Source: a virus. From it: 34,771 nucleotides of DNA. The first letter of the stretch is position 1, and the number at the start of each line of letters is the position of its first letter. A model generated the notes under the pieces. It made no database searches and was not told the DNA's origin. It worked only from the letters and a program-made list of their open reading frames with translations. The stretch is taken from the IMG/VR virus record IMGVR_UViG_3300037225_000218, positions 1-34,771 of that record; one strand, given 5' to 3'. Positions 15,639 through 23,487 of the stretch are shown here, in pieces. Position numbers and translations under genes: made by a program.

Positions 15639-17857
15639 TACCGTCTCCGCACCGTTCCGGCCGGGGTCATAAGAGCCGTGATCTTCTCGAAACTCCAGGT
15701 CGCTCCATTGGTCACTGGAGCGTTGTTCGCCAACTTGAAGAAGAAGGCCCCGCCCCGTTGCCGGGCCAGCCATCGGACTTGCCGACGCGGCACCGTGGTC
15801 CTAGACCGGCTGTACAACGGTGACACAAACGCCTTCTCCACCGTACTGTGCGATTGAATCGTGACTACACAACTCCAGTTGGTCGCAGCGAACCCAGGGG
15901 GAGGCTCGCCCATCACCACATCTGTCCATTCCAAAAGCGTCTCGCTCGTGTCATCCGTCTTGAACGGTCCGAGATAAATGTAGCTGGCGATGGCCGTACC
16001 ATCATCATCCATATCGGTCAACTGAACCCGGCGTACGAAGCCATCCCTGCCGCCAAGAAGAAGCACGCGGTCAGTTGGTCCGTCACCGTCATATACCAGA
16101 GCCACGACAGGACCGTGGTTGTCAGGATATCGGAGAGGCCAGAGCCCGCCCGTCCTAAAATCGTACCACAAATTCGTTCCACCAGTGCCGGAAGCATTGA
16201 CGTTCTCCACGAAAATGTACATCCCCTGTTGGTCCCGGTCCCAGGCGAGAGTAACGTACTGGCTCCCGCGATTGATGGTTCGAAAGAATTCATTCCAAGC
16301 CGAGTTGGAAATGTTCTCGCACACTGTAGAACCCGGAGCGATGCGATAGAGCCCGCCCGTTCCGGCGAAGTACACCGTCCCGTCCGGAGCCTTACACCAA
16401 GCATTCTGGCCCAATATGCCGATAGCGTCTGAAATCAAGTCGATGCTGCCCCCATCCGCCGGATCACCGCGAACAACCCACACGTTGTGGTCGCCCATGA
16501 TGAACAACACGTCATCCGTGAACGGAATGAGAGAAACAATTGGCTCGCCAATGTGCCCGGCCGTGCTAGCGTTCCCTGCGAACGCAGCAGCCGAGTCCTG
16601 TTGGCTGTAGTCAAAGTCTGTTGCAACGCCAACGCGGGACATGAAGAAATTCTGTGGTGTCCCGTGAGGGGCGGCGAGAACGAGTCTATCACGCCATACG
16701 GTTGACAGGGTGCAATTCGCGGGGAGCGTTCCGGCCGTGGCTACCATGGGACTCGCCACTTGGGAAGTGAGATTAACTTGGTAGATCGTGAAGCCGTCCA
16801 CGAAGTAGGCAAGCCCTTGGCTGAAACAGCCGGACACTAGCCCGGAGGCGGTCAATACGTTTGCCCCGCCGGATACCAAAGCATTGCTCGGGCTACCGCT
16901 TACCGCCTGTCCCATGTAGATGCTGCCGCCGCATACGGACAGGACGTTAGTTTGCCGAAGACTCGCCGGCGTGACGCCAACCCACACTTGGAAACGTTGA
17001 AGGTACAAGCTGGACTGAAGAGTAGTGAACGTGAAGCCGGTGCCGGTCATGGACACGCCATTGGTCCACGTAAACTGTCCGTAGTTTATGTTGTCGATCC
17101 ATGCCGAAAACACGTTGCCCGATACTCGCAGGTCCACTTGATGGGTTCCAGAGGACAAGAGAGGAATTGTCAGATGCGACACCAAGTTTGTGTTCGCGAT
17201 AGTCTGGTCGTCCCCGTGCATCAAGTACGCCGTCGTAAGGCCAGCGGTAAGAACGAAGGCTACCTGATTCGTTGCATTCGTGGTAGATGAATCAGTCCTA
17301 GCGAATACTCCGCATTGAATCCCGCTGTTGTTCGTAGGCATGTTAAACACGCCGCGAACAATGTAGGAAGCTCCAAGAGTGACGCTTGGCTTCCACATTC
17401 CAGCATCACCTTGAATGTTTTGGCCGGACACATAGGTCGTCGTAACCGTTCCGCTGCCGGTAATGAGCGTAGTGTTCGTAGCCCCATTAATTCCCGTTAG
17501 CAATGCCCCGCTTCCCCCAACTGACTGATGCCTGTTCACCCAATTAGAAGACATGGTTTGAAGGGCACCAGCGGCATAGGGAAATGCATCGTCGATGATA
17601 TTGCTCGAAGGAACTATGGTCGCCGGGTCCAGAGCAAGCGTTGTCTGTATCATGCACTGAAGGGCCTGGGAGCCGTTGCCCATGGCGGCGGGCCAAAGCT
17701 TGTCCGTGCCGCTCCTCTGATTGACGCGAAGACGACCCGTTCGGTCCCACGGGAGAACGTTCAGGGCGTCAATGCAACTGTCCGGGGGGAAGTCCTGGAA
17801 GTTCGTAGTCTTCACCACGCCCTTCGTCGGGGTCTTAATTTCGATTGGGCTACCCAT
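15638..17857 (-). CDS. tail nozzle/stabilisation-like protein
   Basis: A 739-residue beta-rich protein. The N-terminus (PTKGVVKTTNFQDFPPDSC, then ALNVLPWDRTGRLRV) is typical of phage proteins that form the tail nozzle below the adaptor. The middle contains a jelly-roll-like insert (about 120-290). Residues 380-640 have repeated strands consistent with a propeller: DDVLFIMGDHNVWVVRGD, GTVYFAGTGGLYRI, QGMYIFVENV and RVLLLGGRDGFVRRVQL. GGGAAG lies upstream of the ATG, immediately after an intrinsic terminator. It is followed by the fibre gene, as expected for tail assembly genes. Assignment rests on pattern and order. Confidence 0.7.
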   Translation of the reverse strand: MGSPIEIKTPTKGVVKTTNFQDFPPDSCIDALNVLPWDRTGRLRVNQRSGTDKLWPAAMGNGSQALQCMIQTTLALDPATIVPSSNIIDDAFPYAAGALQTMSSNWVNRHQSVGGSGALLTGINGATNTTLITGSGTVTTTYVSGQNIQGDAGMWKPSVTLGASYIVRGVFNMPTNNSGIQCGVFARTDSSTTNATNQVAFVLTAGLTTAYLMHGDDQTIANTNLVSHLTIPLLSSGTHQVDLRVSGNVFSAWIDNINYGQFTWTNGVSMTGTGFTFTTLQSSLYLQRFQVWVGVTPASLRQTNVLSVCGGSIYMGQAVSGSPSNALVSGGANVLTASGLVSGCFSQGLAYFVDGFTIYQVNLTSQVASPMVATAGTLPANCTLSTVWRDRLVLAAPHGTPQNFFMSRVGVATDFDYSQQDSAAAFAGNASTAGHIGEPIVSLIPFTDDVLFIMGDHNVWVVRGDPADGGSIDLISDAIGILGQNAWCKAPDGTVYFAGTGGLYRIAPGSTVCENISNSAWNEFFRTINRGSQYVTLAWDRDQQGMYIFVENVNASGTGGTNLWYDFRTGGLWPLRYPDNHGPVVALVYDGDGPTDRVLLLGGRDGFVRRVQLTDMDDDGTAIASYIYLGPFKTDDTSETLLEWTDVVMGEPPPGFAATNWSCVVTIQSHSTVEKAFVSPLYSRSRTTVPRRQVRWLARQRGGAFFFKLANNAPVTNGATWSFEKITALMTPAGTVRRR

Positions 17858-17868
17858 AGCAACTTCCC

Positions 17869-17907
17869 AAAAAAGATGGCCCGGTCGAGCCGTCGCTCCA
17901 CCGGGCC
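17869..17907 (-). terminator. intrinsic terminator
   Basis: On the - strand an 8-bp GC stem (GGCCCGGT / ACCGGGCC, arms 17878-17885 and 17900-17907) is followed two bases later by CTTTTTT (U-tract 17874-17869). It ends the transcript coming from the 306-residue protein. The nozzle ribosome binding site follows the U-tract directly, so nozzle expression needs read-through or a promoter I did not find. Confidence 0.85.
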
Positions 17908-17913
17908 AGTGCC

Positions 17914-17975
17914 CGCATCCGAAAGCCCGCCGGCGGCGAGCGTCCCCGCCGCCGGCGACGTTGGGATCGGATGCG
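17914..17975. repeat. nested inverted repeats
   Basis: Outer arms CGCATCCGA (17914-17922) and TCGGATGCG (17967-17975) are perfect complements. Inside lies a perfect 10-bp stem GCCGGCGGCG / CGCCGCCGGC (17929-17938, 17947-17956). The outer arm touches the stop codon of the 306-residue gene. Together with the terminator just after it this makes a three-part structured 3' end. Confidence 0.8.
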
Positions 17976-18896
17976 TTACAAGTTGTCCTTGCTGCACCGA
18001 ATGACGTACACAGTCGCCGCTCTTGCCGCAGTCGTGGACGTTTGAACCGCCACGGCCGGAAGGTAAGTAATCGCAGCCGTCAAAGCATTGGTGCCAGTGT
18101 TCGCCACCGGAACGTCGTTGATGTAGAACGTAGCCCCGATGTTGGTGGTGCCGCCGCTTTCGTTAACGACAATCTTCAGATGATAGTGCGTGCTGGCGAC
18201 AATCGTTATGCCGGTGTCCACGACAGTATCAACGCCTGCGATGGAGTAGTAGCACTTCCAGGTGCCTGCGGTGGCGGTGGACGTAACTTCAAATCCCACC
18301 TGATCGTCGTCGGTCCCGCCGGCGAAGTCATTAGCCACGGTGAGCTTATACCCGGCCCAAATCTTCTCCAAGGTCACAGCCGCCCCGGTGGCAATGGTCG
18401 TCTCAAAGATCGGACGATTGCTGCTCAAGAAGCCTTCGTTGAACGCGTTGGCGAACGTGCCAGACGCGGGCGGGCCAAGGATTACTTGGTCGGCGGAAGC
18501 CGTGGTCGTAGTGAGAGTCACGCCGCCGCCGGTGGAGAACGCGGCACAGGACGATACGGCATTGACGCCCGAGACGACAAAGTATTTGTCGGCCGCGAGA
18601 GCCGCCGCGATGTTCGCCGACGTAGTGCCGGCCGCAGAGAACACAGTCACAAGCTGCGGCAACAGATAAAAATCGTCCCGGAAGTCTTTCCGGTTCACAA
18701 TGTCGTTGCCGAACAGGGAGCCCACAACAGGGCCGCGATTGCCCTCGTTGCGATACTTTGTGCCGGTGCCCAGGCTGGAATACGTGTGGCCGGGATCGAA
18801 CGAAGTCGAAGCCAGGGAAGTGCCGGTAAGCCCGCCGGGAATGTACCGGATGGTGTTCTTAATTTCAATGTTGTCGTCGAGGAACTTTCTTGACAA
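17976..18896 (-). CDS. beta-rich structural protein, unknown
   Basis: A 306-residue protein starting at a TTG, supported by AAGGG about eight bases upstream. Residues 45-75 include GSLFGNDIVNRKDFRDDFYLL. The C-terminal half (about 145-290) has a run of strands: DDDQVGFEVTSTATAGTWKCY, THYHLKIVVNESGG, and IGATFYINDVPVA, like a jelly-roll or lectin-type fold. No enzyme motif. It lies between adaptor and nozzle genes, so a capsid fibre, tail or adhesion role is likely by position. It ends at a strong terminator with an unusual nested hairpin. Confidence 0.6.
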   Translation of the reverse strand: MSRKFLDDNIEIKNTIRYIPGGLTGTSLASTSFDPGHTYSSLGTGTKYRNEGNRGPVVGSLFGNDIVNRKDFRDDFYLLPQLVTVFSAAGTTSANIAAALAADKYFVVSGVNAVSSCAAFSTGGGVTLTTTTASADQVILGPPASGTFANAFNEGFLSSNRPIFETTIATGAAVTLEKIWAGYKLTVANDFAGGTDDDQVGFEVTSTATAGTWKCYYSIAGVDTVVDTGITIVASTHYHLKIVVNESGGTTNIGATFYINDVPVANTGTNALTAAITYLPAVAVQTSTTAARAATVYVIRCSKDNL

Positions 18897-18953
18897 TTTC
18901 TCAGCCCTTTTCTGTGGCCAGTCCAGCCACGGAGTAAAACGGGGCAGGGGGCG

Positions 18954-19055
18954 TCACACGACGTTTACCCGCTCCGCTGATTTTGCTAGTTCATCCGGGT
19001 CGGGAAGTTCATCGTCCCAACCCCAATCCCACGGGAACAAATAAGTGACGGTCAC
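18954..19055 (-). CDS. 33-residue small protein, unknown
   Basis: GTG start overlapping the stop of the 58-residue gene as GTGA, with GGAGAG about six bases upstream. The short product begins MTVTYLFPWDWGWDDEL, rich in Trp and acidic residues. The coupling and ribosome binding site support translation, but the size makes it uncertain. The gene contains a copy of the CCCCTGCCCC decamer just after its end (18941-18950). No family recognised. Confidence 0.4.
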   Translation of the reverse strand: MTVTYLFPWDWGWDDELPDPDELAKSAERVNVV

Positions 19056-19228
19056 TTGATGCTCTCCGCAATGCTATGCTGCTGGCCCGAAGTCCTCTTC
19101 GGATGGTGTTTAAACCACTCGACTTCGGCAAGACGCTTATGAGCCCGGGCCTTCGACAGATTCGGAGCAGACAGGTTCTTGCCAGCTTCGCTCGTGACCT
19201 TGTAACCCTGACTCGTTTTGCGAATCAT
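19052..19228 (-). CDS. 58-residue basic protein, conserved-looking
   Basis: Begins at ATG 19228, which overlaps the adaptor stop as ATGA. The product starts IRKTSQGYKVTSEAGKNLS and continues with SKARAHKRLAEVEWFKH. Small phage proteins with GYKV.SE.GKNL and KAxKRLxQVE(Y/W)FKH are seen next to structural genes in many phages; function unknown. Basic and probably helical in its second half. Confidence 0.7.
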   Translation of the reverse strand: MIRKTSQGYKVTSEAGKNLSAPNLSKARAHKRLAEVEWFKHHPKRTSGQQHSIAESIK

Positions 19229-20355
19229 GTCAAGTCTCCGATGTTGGAGCCGTTGTAAGTGCTTACCCCGTAATAATTTAAGGGCCTGCGTCCGCCCACC
19301 GCCCGGTCCTCGCTTCGGTCGCCGTAGTCGCTCACCTTGTCGGCCGCAGCCGCCATGTCAATCGCCCGCGAGCGAAGCAAGGCAGCTTTGTACATTGTCT
19401 CCCGTGCCCCCACCGTATCGTTCCTCTGAAGCTCCGCAGCCGCGAGACAGGCAGCCAGGACTGTATCGTCGTGCTGGAAGGCGGCAACGCTGGAGTCCGA
19501 ATCAGCCGACATAGCGGCAGGATACCGACGATACACCGCTGTCACCCGGAACAGGCCCGTGGGGATGGGCCACACTAGCAACTCCCAACGCTTTCCAGTG
19601 CTGGCGTCGGTTGTGTTGATAGCCCGAACGGCACACACGCTAGGCGTACCCTTAGTGTTCGCTCCCACTCGAAGTTCACGAATGCGGTGTTCATCGACGG
19701 GATTGATGCCAATACGAGGCCCGCCCACATCGTAGGTGAAAGGTTGAGCCAGTGAACCCCCGAAGTCGTCTGGAAGATAGTAACGGTGATTCTGTCCATA
19801 GACGCACGCCGGGTCCGCCATTTCATAAGAATCGAGAATGGCCATTGTGACGAGGGAGCTTACCCCGCCGCCAATACTCTGCCGTGTCAGCGTGAAAATT
19901 CCCGTCGCCGTGTCGAACGCCGTCACCAAGTAGATGTCGATGCCCAGGATGTTCCCGTTCACCGCAGGAGTCCCGGCCGTCGTCGTGTTGTGGGTCATGT
20001 AGATGTTGTAGCCCACGAACGCATTCGTCCCTGCCCCGATTTTTGTCGAGTCTGTCATCGTGATGCCGGTAAGCGGCACCGTCCCGTTGTTGGTCGCCGA
20101 GTCAGACGTGGCCTCCACTATGCCCGAGTAGCCCTGCTTAAACTGAACTTGAAGCGGCACCGTCATGAACCGCCATCGGGGCTGTTCGTTAAGGAACCTC
20201 CGGTAGCCGTCGTTAACGATTCTCTTGACCGTCTCCAGGTCAATGGAATCGGTAGGCGGGGCCGTTGCGGAGCCGCTATAGTCCGCGATGCCGAGGTATT
20301 CAGCAACACGAATCTGATAGTCCTTGAATGTCAGTCCCAGGGTCGGGTCTGCCAT
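19225..20355 (-). CDS. head-tail adaptor (connector)-like protein
   Basis: A 376-residue protein likely to sit under the portal and join head to tail. Characteristic parts: LTFKDYQIRVAEYLGI at the N-terminus, TVKRIVNDGYRRFLNEQPRW, a central beta-rich insert (about 95-165), RYYLPDDFGG, PRIGINPVDEHRIREL, and an alpha-helical C-terminus with AACLAAAELQRNDTVG. The order resembles phage adaptor proteins of the tail-tubular-A kind. GGAG precedes the ATG; its stop overlaps a small gene as ATGA. It lies between capsid and nozzle genes, as expected. Confidence 0.7.
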   Translation of the reverse strand: MADPTLGLTFKDYQIRVAEYLGIADYSGSATAPPTDSIDLETVKRIVNDGYRRFLNEQPRWRFMTVPLQVQFKQGYSGIVEATSDSATNNGTVPLTGITMTDSTKIGAGTNAFVGYNIYMTHNTTTAGTPAVNGNILGIDIYLVTAFDTATGIFTLTRQSIGGGVSSLVTMAILDSYEMADPACVYGQNHRYYLPDDFGGSLAQPFTYDVGGPRIGINPVDEHRIRELRVGANTKGTPSVCAVRAINTTDASTGKRWELLVWPIPTGLFRVTAVYRRYPAAMSADSDSSVAAFQHDDTVLAACLAAAELQRNDTVGARETMYKAALLRSRAIDMAAAADKVSDYGDRSEDRAVGGRRPLNYYGVSTYNGSNIGDLT

Positions 20356-20358
20356 GAC

Positions 20359-20595
20359 TTACTCCGGAGGCAGGTACGGTTGCAAGTTCGGATTACGCTT
20401 AGCTCCCTTGGGCGTGTTGGTGGCCCTCGGAAGTTTCACGGGACGGGCAGGGGCGGCGGTCATCTGCCGGGAGAAGCCGCCGGCTCTCTCGGGCCGGTCA
20501 ACACGGTAGGGCAACTGGAGCCCGCCCGTGGCTCCCAGCCGCTTCGGGCGGAACGTGTTGGTGGCGGTATCGTACGTGAGTCCAGTGCCGGGCAT
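20359..20595 (-). CDS. small basic protein with YDTATNTFR motif
   Basis: A 78-residue Pro/Arg-rich protein. Residues 8-16 read YDTATNTFR, repeated in the next upstream gene, where it again lies next to a basic run. The rest is disordered-looking and basic (PARPVKLPRATNTPKGAKR). AGAAGG lies before the ATG. It starts 14 bases after the previous gene and ends 4 bases before the adaptor start. No family recognised; a small capsid- or DNA-binding protein is a guess. Confidence 0.5.
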   Translation of the reverse strand: MPGTGLTYDTATNTFRPKRLGATGGLQLPYRVDRPERAGGFSRQMTAAPARPVKLPRATNTPKGAKRNPNLQPYLPPE

Positions 20596-20608
20596 GTTAA
20601 GCCTTCTT

Positions 20609-21064
20609 TCACGCCTTGCGACCGGAGAGCTTCATCCCCTGCCCGATTTTCTTCCCCCGAGGAGTCATGCCCTGGACATCCGGCGAGTAGCACTCTGCGT
20701 TCTGATCCGGGCCGGTGGACTCGAAATCGCCCTGCGGAGTCGGTTCAGTGCCGCATACACGACCGTCTCGGCCGGGGCCGTTTCCTTCATTGCCTTCCCC
20801 GTCGTGGCCGGAGCCAGGGAGGCCATTAGCCTGCCCAATCTTCTTCTTCGCGGGCATCATGCGGAAGGTGTTCGTGGCGGTATCGTACCGCTTGGTCGTG
20901 CCGGGGCCTTTGGCGATGTTGGGGCGGGCCTTCGGCGGGACGGGCTTACCGGCCTTACTGCGTCCGGCTCCGAACGAACCTTCCCGTGCCGGGGGAGCTT
21001 CGCCGTCGCTGCCCGGCATGAATTGCTGTCCATTCTTCGCGTTCTTTTGCTTATCATTCCACAT
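20609..21064 (-). CDS. low-complexity Gly/Lys-rich protein with YDTATNTFR motif
   Basis: A 151-residue, Gly-, Pro- and Lys-rich, probably disordered protein. It contains RYDTATNTFRMMPAKKKIG near residue 60, sharing YDTATNTFR with its neighbour, and an internal repeat of KKIGQ (residues about 74-78 and 138-142). GGGAG lies upstream of the ATG. The gene follows directly after an intrinsic terminator, so it may be made at a lower level than the decoration protein. Function unknown. Confidence 0.5.
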   Translation of the reverse strand: MWNDKQKNAKNGQQFMPGSDGEAPPAREGSFGAGRSKAGKPVPPKARPNIAKGPGTTKRYDTATNTFRMMPAKKKIGQANGLPGSGHDGEGNEGNGPGRDGRVCGTEPTPQGDFESTGPDQNAECYSPDVQGMTPRGKKIGQGMKLSGRKA

Positions 21065-21078
21065 TGCAAACTCCCGTT

Positions 21079-21117
21079 AAAAAGCTAGGGAGCCGAGCCA
21101 GAATAGCCCGGCTCCCT
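21079..21117 (-). terminator. intrinsic terminator after decoration-like gene
   Basis: On the - strand a perfect 9-bp stem AGGGAGCCG / CGGCTCCCT (arms 21117-21109 and 21095-21087) with a 13-base loop is followed by AGC and a five-base U-tract (21083-21079). It lies about 45 bases after the 190-residue gene and would cap the capsid module, limiting transcription of the connector genes. Confidence 0.85.
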
Positions 21118-21162
21118 GCCCGGAGGACGTGGACCCACGAGCTTCGTGAGCCCACAGGAGGA

Positions 21163-21735
21163 TTACAGGAACTTGCAGAGAACGAGGCCCGCCGTGGCTC
21201 CCGTGGTCGCATTCGTCTCCACAGCGATGGCGGTCATATCGAACAGACCGTTCGTGGGGGCCAGAAGGATAGCTCCAGTGACGGTGCCGCTGGTGCCGAC
21301 CGTAGTGGACAGGACCGATGCAACGAAGTTGTTGCTAGGGGTTGCGTAGTCCGGCTGCAAGACAGTGGTTCCCGCCGTAGTGTTGACCTTACACCACAAA
21401 GTCACCACGTCGCCCTTGCGGGGCTTGACGAGCGTCACGAAAGCCGGGCCAGTCACACCACCACTGGAATCGTCCACGACGCCGGCAAACGAGCCGTAAG
21501 GCGTAGTCGCCGTGTTGCTACTGGACAGGCCCACATCATTCACGATGCGGCCGACCAGAGTCTTCCGATCATTGCTGAGATCGGGGGAAGCCGGCGTATT
21601 GGTGATGGAGACATGGGACGTGACTGTGCCCATATCGTAGCACAAGGCTTGCCCCGCCTTGAGAGTGTTCGTACCGGCGTACCACACTTGCACGAGACTC
21701 AAATCCTGGTTTGCGTTATTTTGTCCGAGACTCAC
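21163..21735 (-). CDS. capsid decoration-like protein
   Basis: A 190-residue beta-rich protein next to the major capsid gene: [46 protein letters not shown] and a C-terminal GLVLCKFL. The 'KAGQA' turn and many short strands fit phage capsid cement/decoration proteins, but no family can be named surely. The start is a GTG overlapping the stop of the truncated HNH gene (GTGA), with GGGAG inside that gene. It is followed by a strong terminator, so it probably shares a transcript with the capsid gene and is made in large amounts. Confidence 0.55.
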   Translation of the reverse strand: MSLGQNNANQDLSLVQVWYAGTNTLKAGQALCYDMGTVTSHVSITNTPASPDLSNDRKTLVGRIVNDVGLSSSNTATTPYGSFAGVVDDSSGGVTGPAFVTLVKPRKGDVVTLWCKVNTTAGTTVLQPDYATPSNNFVASVLSTTVGTSGTVTGAILLAPTNGLFDMTAIAVETNATTGATAGLVLCKFL

Positions 21736-21926
21736 GGGGAAGCTCCCGCCAGATAATGACTGGCTGCTTGGAGTAAAACTTGGCTGTCTTTGAAATGACC
21801 TAGGCCAAGATTACAGTTTATACAAAGTAGACCACGAACTTTTCCGGTCGCGTGATCGTGATCGACGTGCATTCCACGAAGAACGTCGTCGCTTATTGGA
21901 GTGCGACAAATCGCACACTGGCCCAT
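21732..21926 (-). CDS. N-terminally truncated HNH endonuclease VII-like protein
   Basis: A 64-residue remnant of a homing-type endonuclease. It keeps the zinc and active-site core: CAIC, then [19 protein letters not shown], and [17 protein letters not shown]. The complete copy at 23107-23442 has about 50 more residues before the first Cys pair; here the ATG sits three codons before it and the bases upstream belong to the capsid gene. The core is intact, but loss of the N-terminal helices may abolish specific DNA binding. It lies 16 bases after the capsid stop, and its end carries the ribosome binding site of the decoration-like gene, which may be why it has been kept. Confidence 0.65.
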   Translation of the reverse strand: MGQCAICRTPISDDVLRGMHVDHDHATGKVRGLLCINCNLGLGHFKDSQVLLQAASHYLAGASP

Positions 21927-21942
21927 CTTGCCTAGTTTACCC

Positions 21943-23085
21943 TTAAGTCGCAGGCATCCTAGACAGCACAAACCCGCCTTCCCTAACGTTGGTGCAAAAA
22001 TACTGGTAACTGCCGTCGATGAACGTAGTGATGACGTTGTGCTGCTCCACGTCCATGAGAGGATCGCTCTCACGCATCCAGTCACCGTCCAGGACGATGG
22101 GGAAGAACTTGGCGTGGTTCACGCCGTAGATCACGCCGTCCGCATCATTGTCCACCTGCGGAGTATAGATCACGGGAACCCGGCGGAACACGGTGATGCC
22201 GTGGAACTTGTCCAGGTCGGAGCCCAGGTTCTCGTTCTGCTTCGTGGTCAAATCCTCGAAGTCAGTCAGGTTGTTCAGGCCCATGTAGATGCGGAACTTG
22301 CTGGTGGGACCATCTTTCAGGTCAGTCGCCAGCATGGGGCTCTTGAAGCCGGTGGCGTGGAAGGCCCGACGCATTCGCTTCACAAAGTCTTGATCAACGC
22401 TGGTGTACACGTCAGCCCAATTCCGCCACTTGGCCAGATTGGTCGGGTTCAGCCCGCCTTTGTTCGTAGTGTCGTCGGTGCCGCCCGCATATCGAACACG
22501 CCGACCCACGAAGCCGCCGCCCACTGCCTGACCGTTCGCCCCGCCGCCGTTCGCCGTAGTGGCCCCGTCCAGCGTAGCCGAATACCCGGTGCCGTTAGTC
22601 GGAATGACTTTCGACAGCCAATAGGGCAGGCCGAGGGGATTCAGGTCGTCCGTAGTGGACTGCGGGGCAGACCACGCAGTAGTTTCCAACAGGTCCGCGA
22701 GGGACACCATGCCGTCCACCCGCCGGGACTTCAGAAGTTCGATGTACATGGCGGGCTTGCGATTCCGCAGAGCCTCACGCCGTTCGATGGAGTAGCTCGT
22801 CTGAACCTGGACCCACGGAGCCGTGATTCGGCTCTGAACGTCCGCGACGTTCAGAGTAGTCTTCTGGAACAAACGAACGTGCTTCGCGTTGCCGGAGCTA
22901 TCGAGGATGATGTTACGGACGATGGACGTGCCGCTGCCGACCTGGACCTTCTCAGAACGGAACCACTCGTTGACCACGTTATATTGCTGGTACGTGAGAG
23001 CCACTTCAAAGTCGAGACTCGGAAGGTTCTCCAGCGTAGTCCTTTGCAAATCGACAAGATCGGAATTGCTGATCCCACTAGCCAT
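21943..23085 (-). CDS. major capsid protein
   Basis: A 380-residue protein, the expected size for an HK97-fold coat protein. It lies after a scaffold-like gene and portal and before a decoration-like gene. Recognisable stretches: [38 protein letters not shown], a Gly-rich loop (about 200-225), [19 protein letters not shown], and the C-terminal [20 protein letters not shown], which fits the last strands of the coat fold. An HNH endonuclease gene sits on each side, an arrangement often seen around essential phage genes. Naming rests on order and pattern. Confidence 0.8.
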   Translation of the reverse strand: MASGISNSDLVDLQRTTLENLPSLDFEVALTYQQYNVVNEWFRSEKVQVGSGTSIVRNIILDSSGNAKHVRLFQKTTLNVADVQSRITAPWVQVQTSYSIERREALRNRKPAMYIELLKSRRVDGMVSLADLLETTAWSAPQSTTDDLNPLGLPYWLSKVIPTNGTGYSATLDGATTANGGGANGQAVGGGFVGRRVRYAGGTDDTTNKGGLNPTNLAKWRNWADVYTSVDQDFVKRMRRAFHATGFKSPMLATDLKDGPTSKFRIYMGLNNLTDFEDLTTKQNENLGSDLDKFHGITVFRRVPVIYTPQVDNDADGVIYGVNHAKFFPIVLDGDWMRESDPLMDVEQHNVITTFIDGSYQYFCTNVREGGFVLSRMPAT

Positions 23086-23106
23086 TTTAAGCTCTTATTT
23101 CTGTCG

Positions 23107-23442
23107 TTAGGTGGGTGGCGGTTTCAGGTACTCAATGACCTTCAACATACCTTCCACGTTGTCACCGAAGTGCCCTAGGGCTGTGTTGCACAGGACGCAC
23201 AACAATCCACGGATACGTCCCGTTTCATGGTCGTGGTCAACGCACCAGTTTTTCTTCGGCGGTTTTTTACACAAGGCACACACTTGTCCTTGTGCCGCCT
23301 TAATGGCGTCTTCTTGTTCCAACGTGAGCCCGTAGGTCAGACGGATATGGTCGGCTCTGCGACAACGTGGATCGTTTGCGATCCGGTTGGCCAACCATTT
23401 CTTCTGATACGCACGACGAGCGGCTAAGTCTATTAGTGGCAT
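23107..23442 (-). CDS. HNH endonuclease VII-type homing endonuclease
   Basis: A 111-residue complete copy. Basic N-terminal helix (AARRAYQKKWLANR), LTYGLTLEQEDAIKAAQG, zinc pair CALC, active site CVDHDHETGRIRGLLC, second pair with VLCN, and the C-terminal helix GHFGDNVEGMLKVIEYL, as in the recombination endonuclease VII family. It would cut DNA lacking the gene and promote its own spread. It has its own promoter (23449-23477); the ATG is six bases after the -10 box, so the RNA should be leaderless. It sits just upstream of the capsid gene. Confidence 0.85.
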   Translation of the reverse strand: MPLIDLAARRAYQKKWLANRIANDPRCRRADHIRLTYGLTLEQEDAIKAAQGQVCALCKKPPKKNWCVDHDHETGRIRGLLCVLCNTALGHFGDNVEGMLKVIEYLKPPPT

Positions 23443-23448
23443 ACAACA

Positions 23449-23477
23449 AGTATACCACCAGAACTAGGTTCAGTCAA
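23449..23477 (-). promoter_or_regulatory. promoter with start codon at predicted +1
   Basis: On the - strand: -35 TTGACT (23477-23472), 17-base spacer ending GGTGG, -10 TATACT (23454-23449). Six bases (TGTTGT) separate the -10 box from the ATG at 23442, so the RNA should start at or within a base of the start codon. It drives the HNH gene and probably the capsid gene behind it. Confidence 0.85.
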
Positions 23478-23487
23478 ACCGAATTCG

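Noticed and set aside
17721-18893. + strand frame (390 codons) across nozzle end and beta-rich gene
   Set aside because: Runs through a terminator and nested hairpins and is antisense to two supported genes.
21901-23178. Long + strand reading frame (425 codons) opposite the major capsid gene
   Set aside because: It mirrors the capsid gene, has no ribosome binding site and an amino-acid mix typical of antisense reading. The reverse strand has recognisable capsid and HNH proteins.
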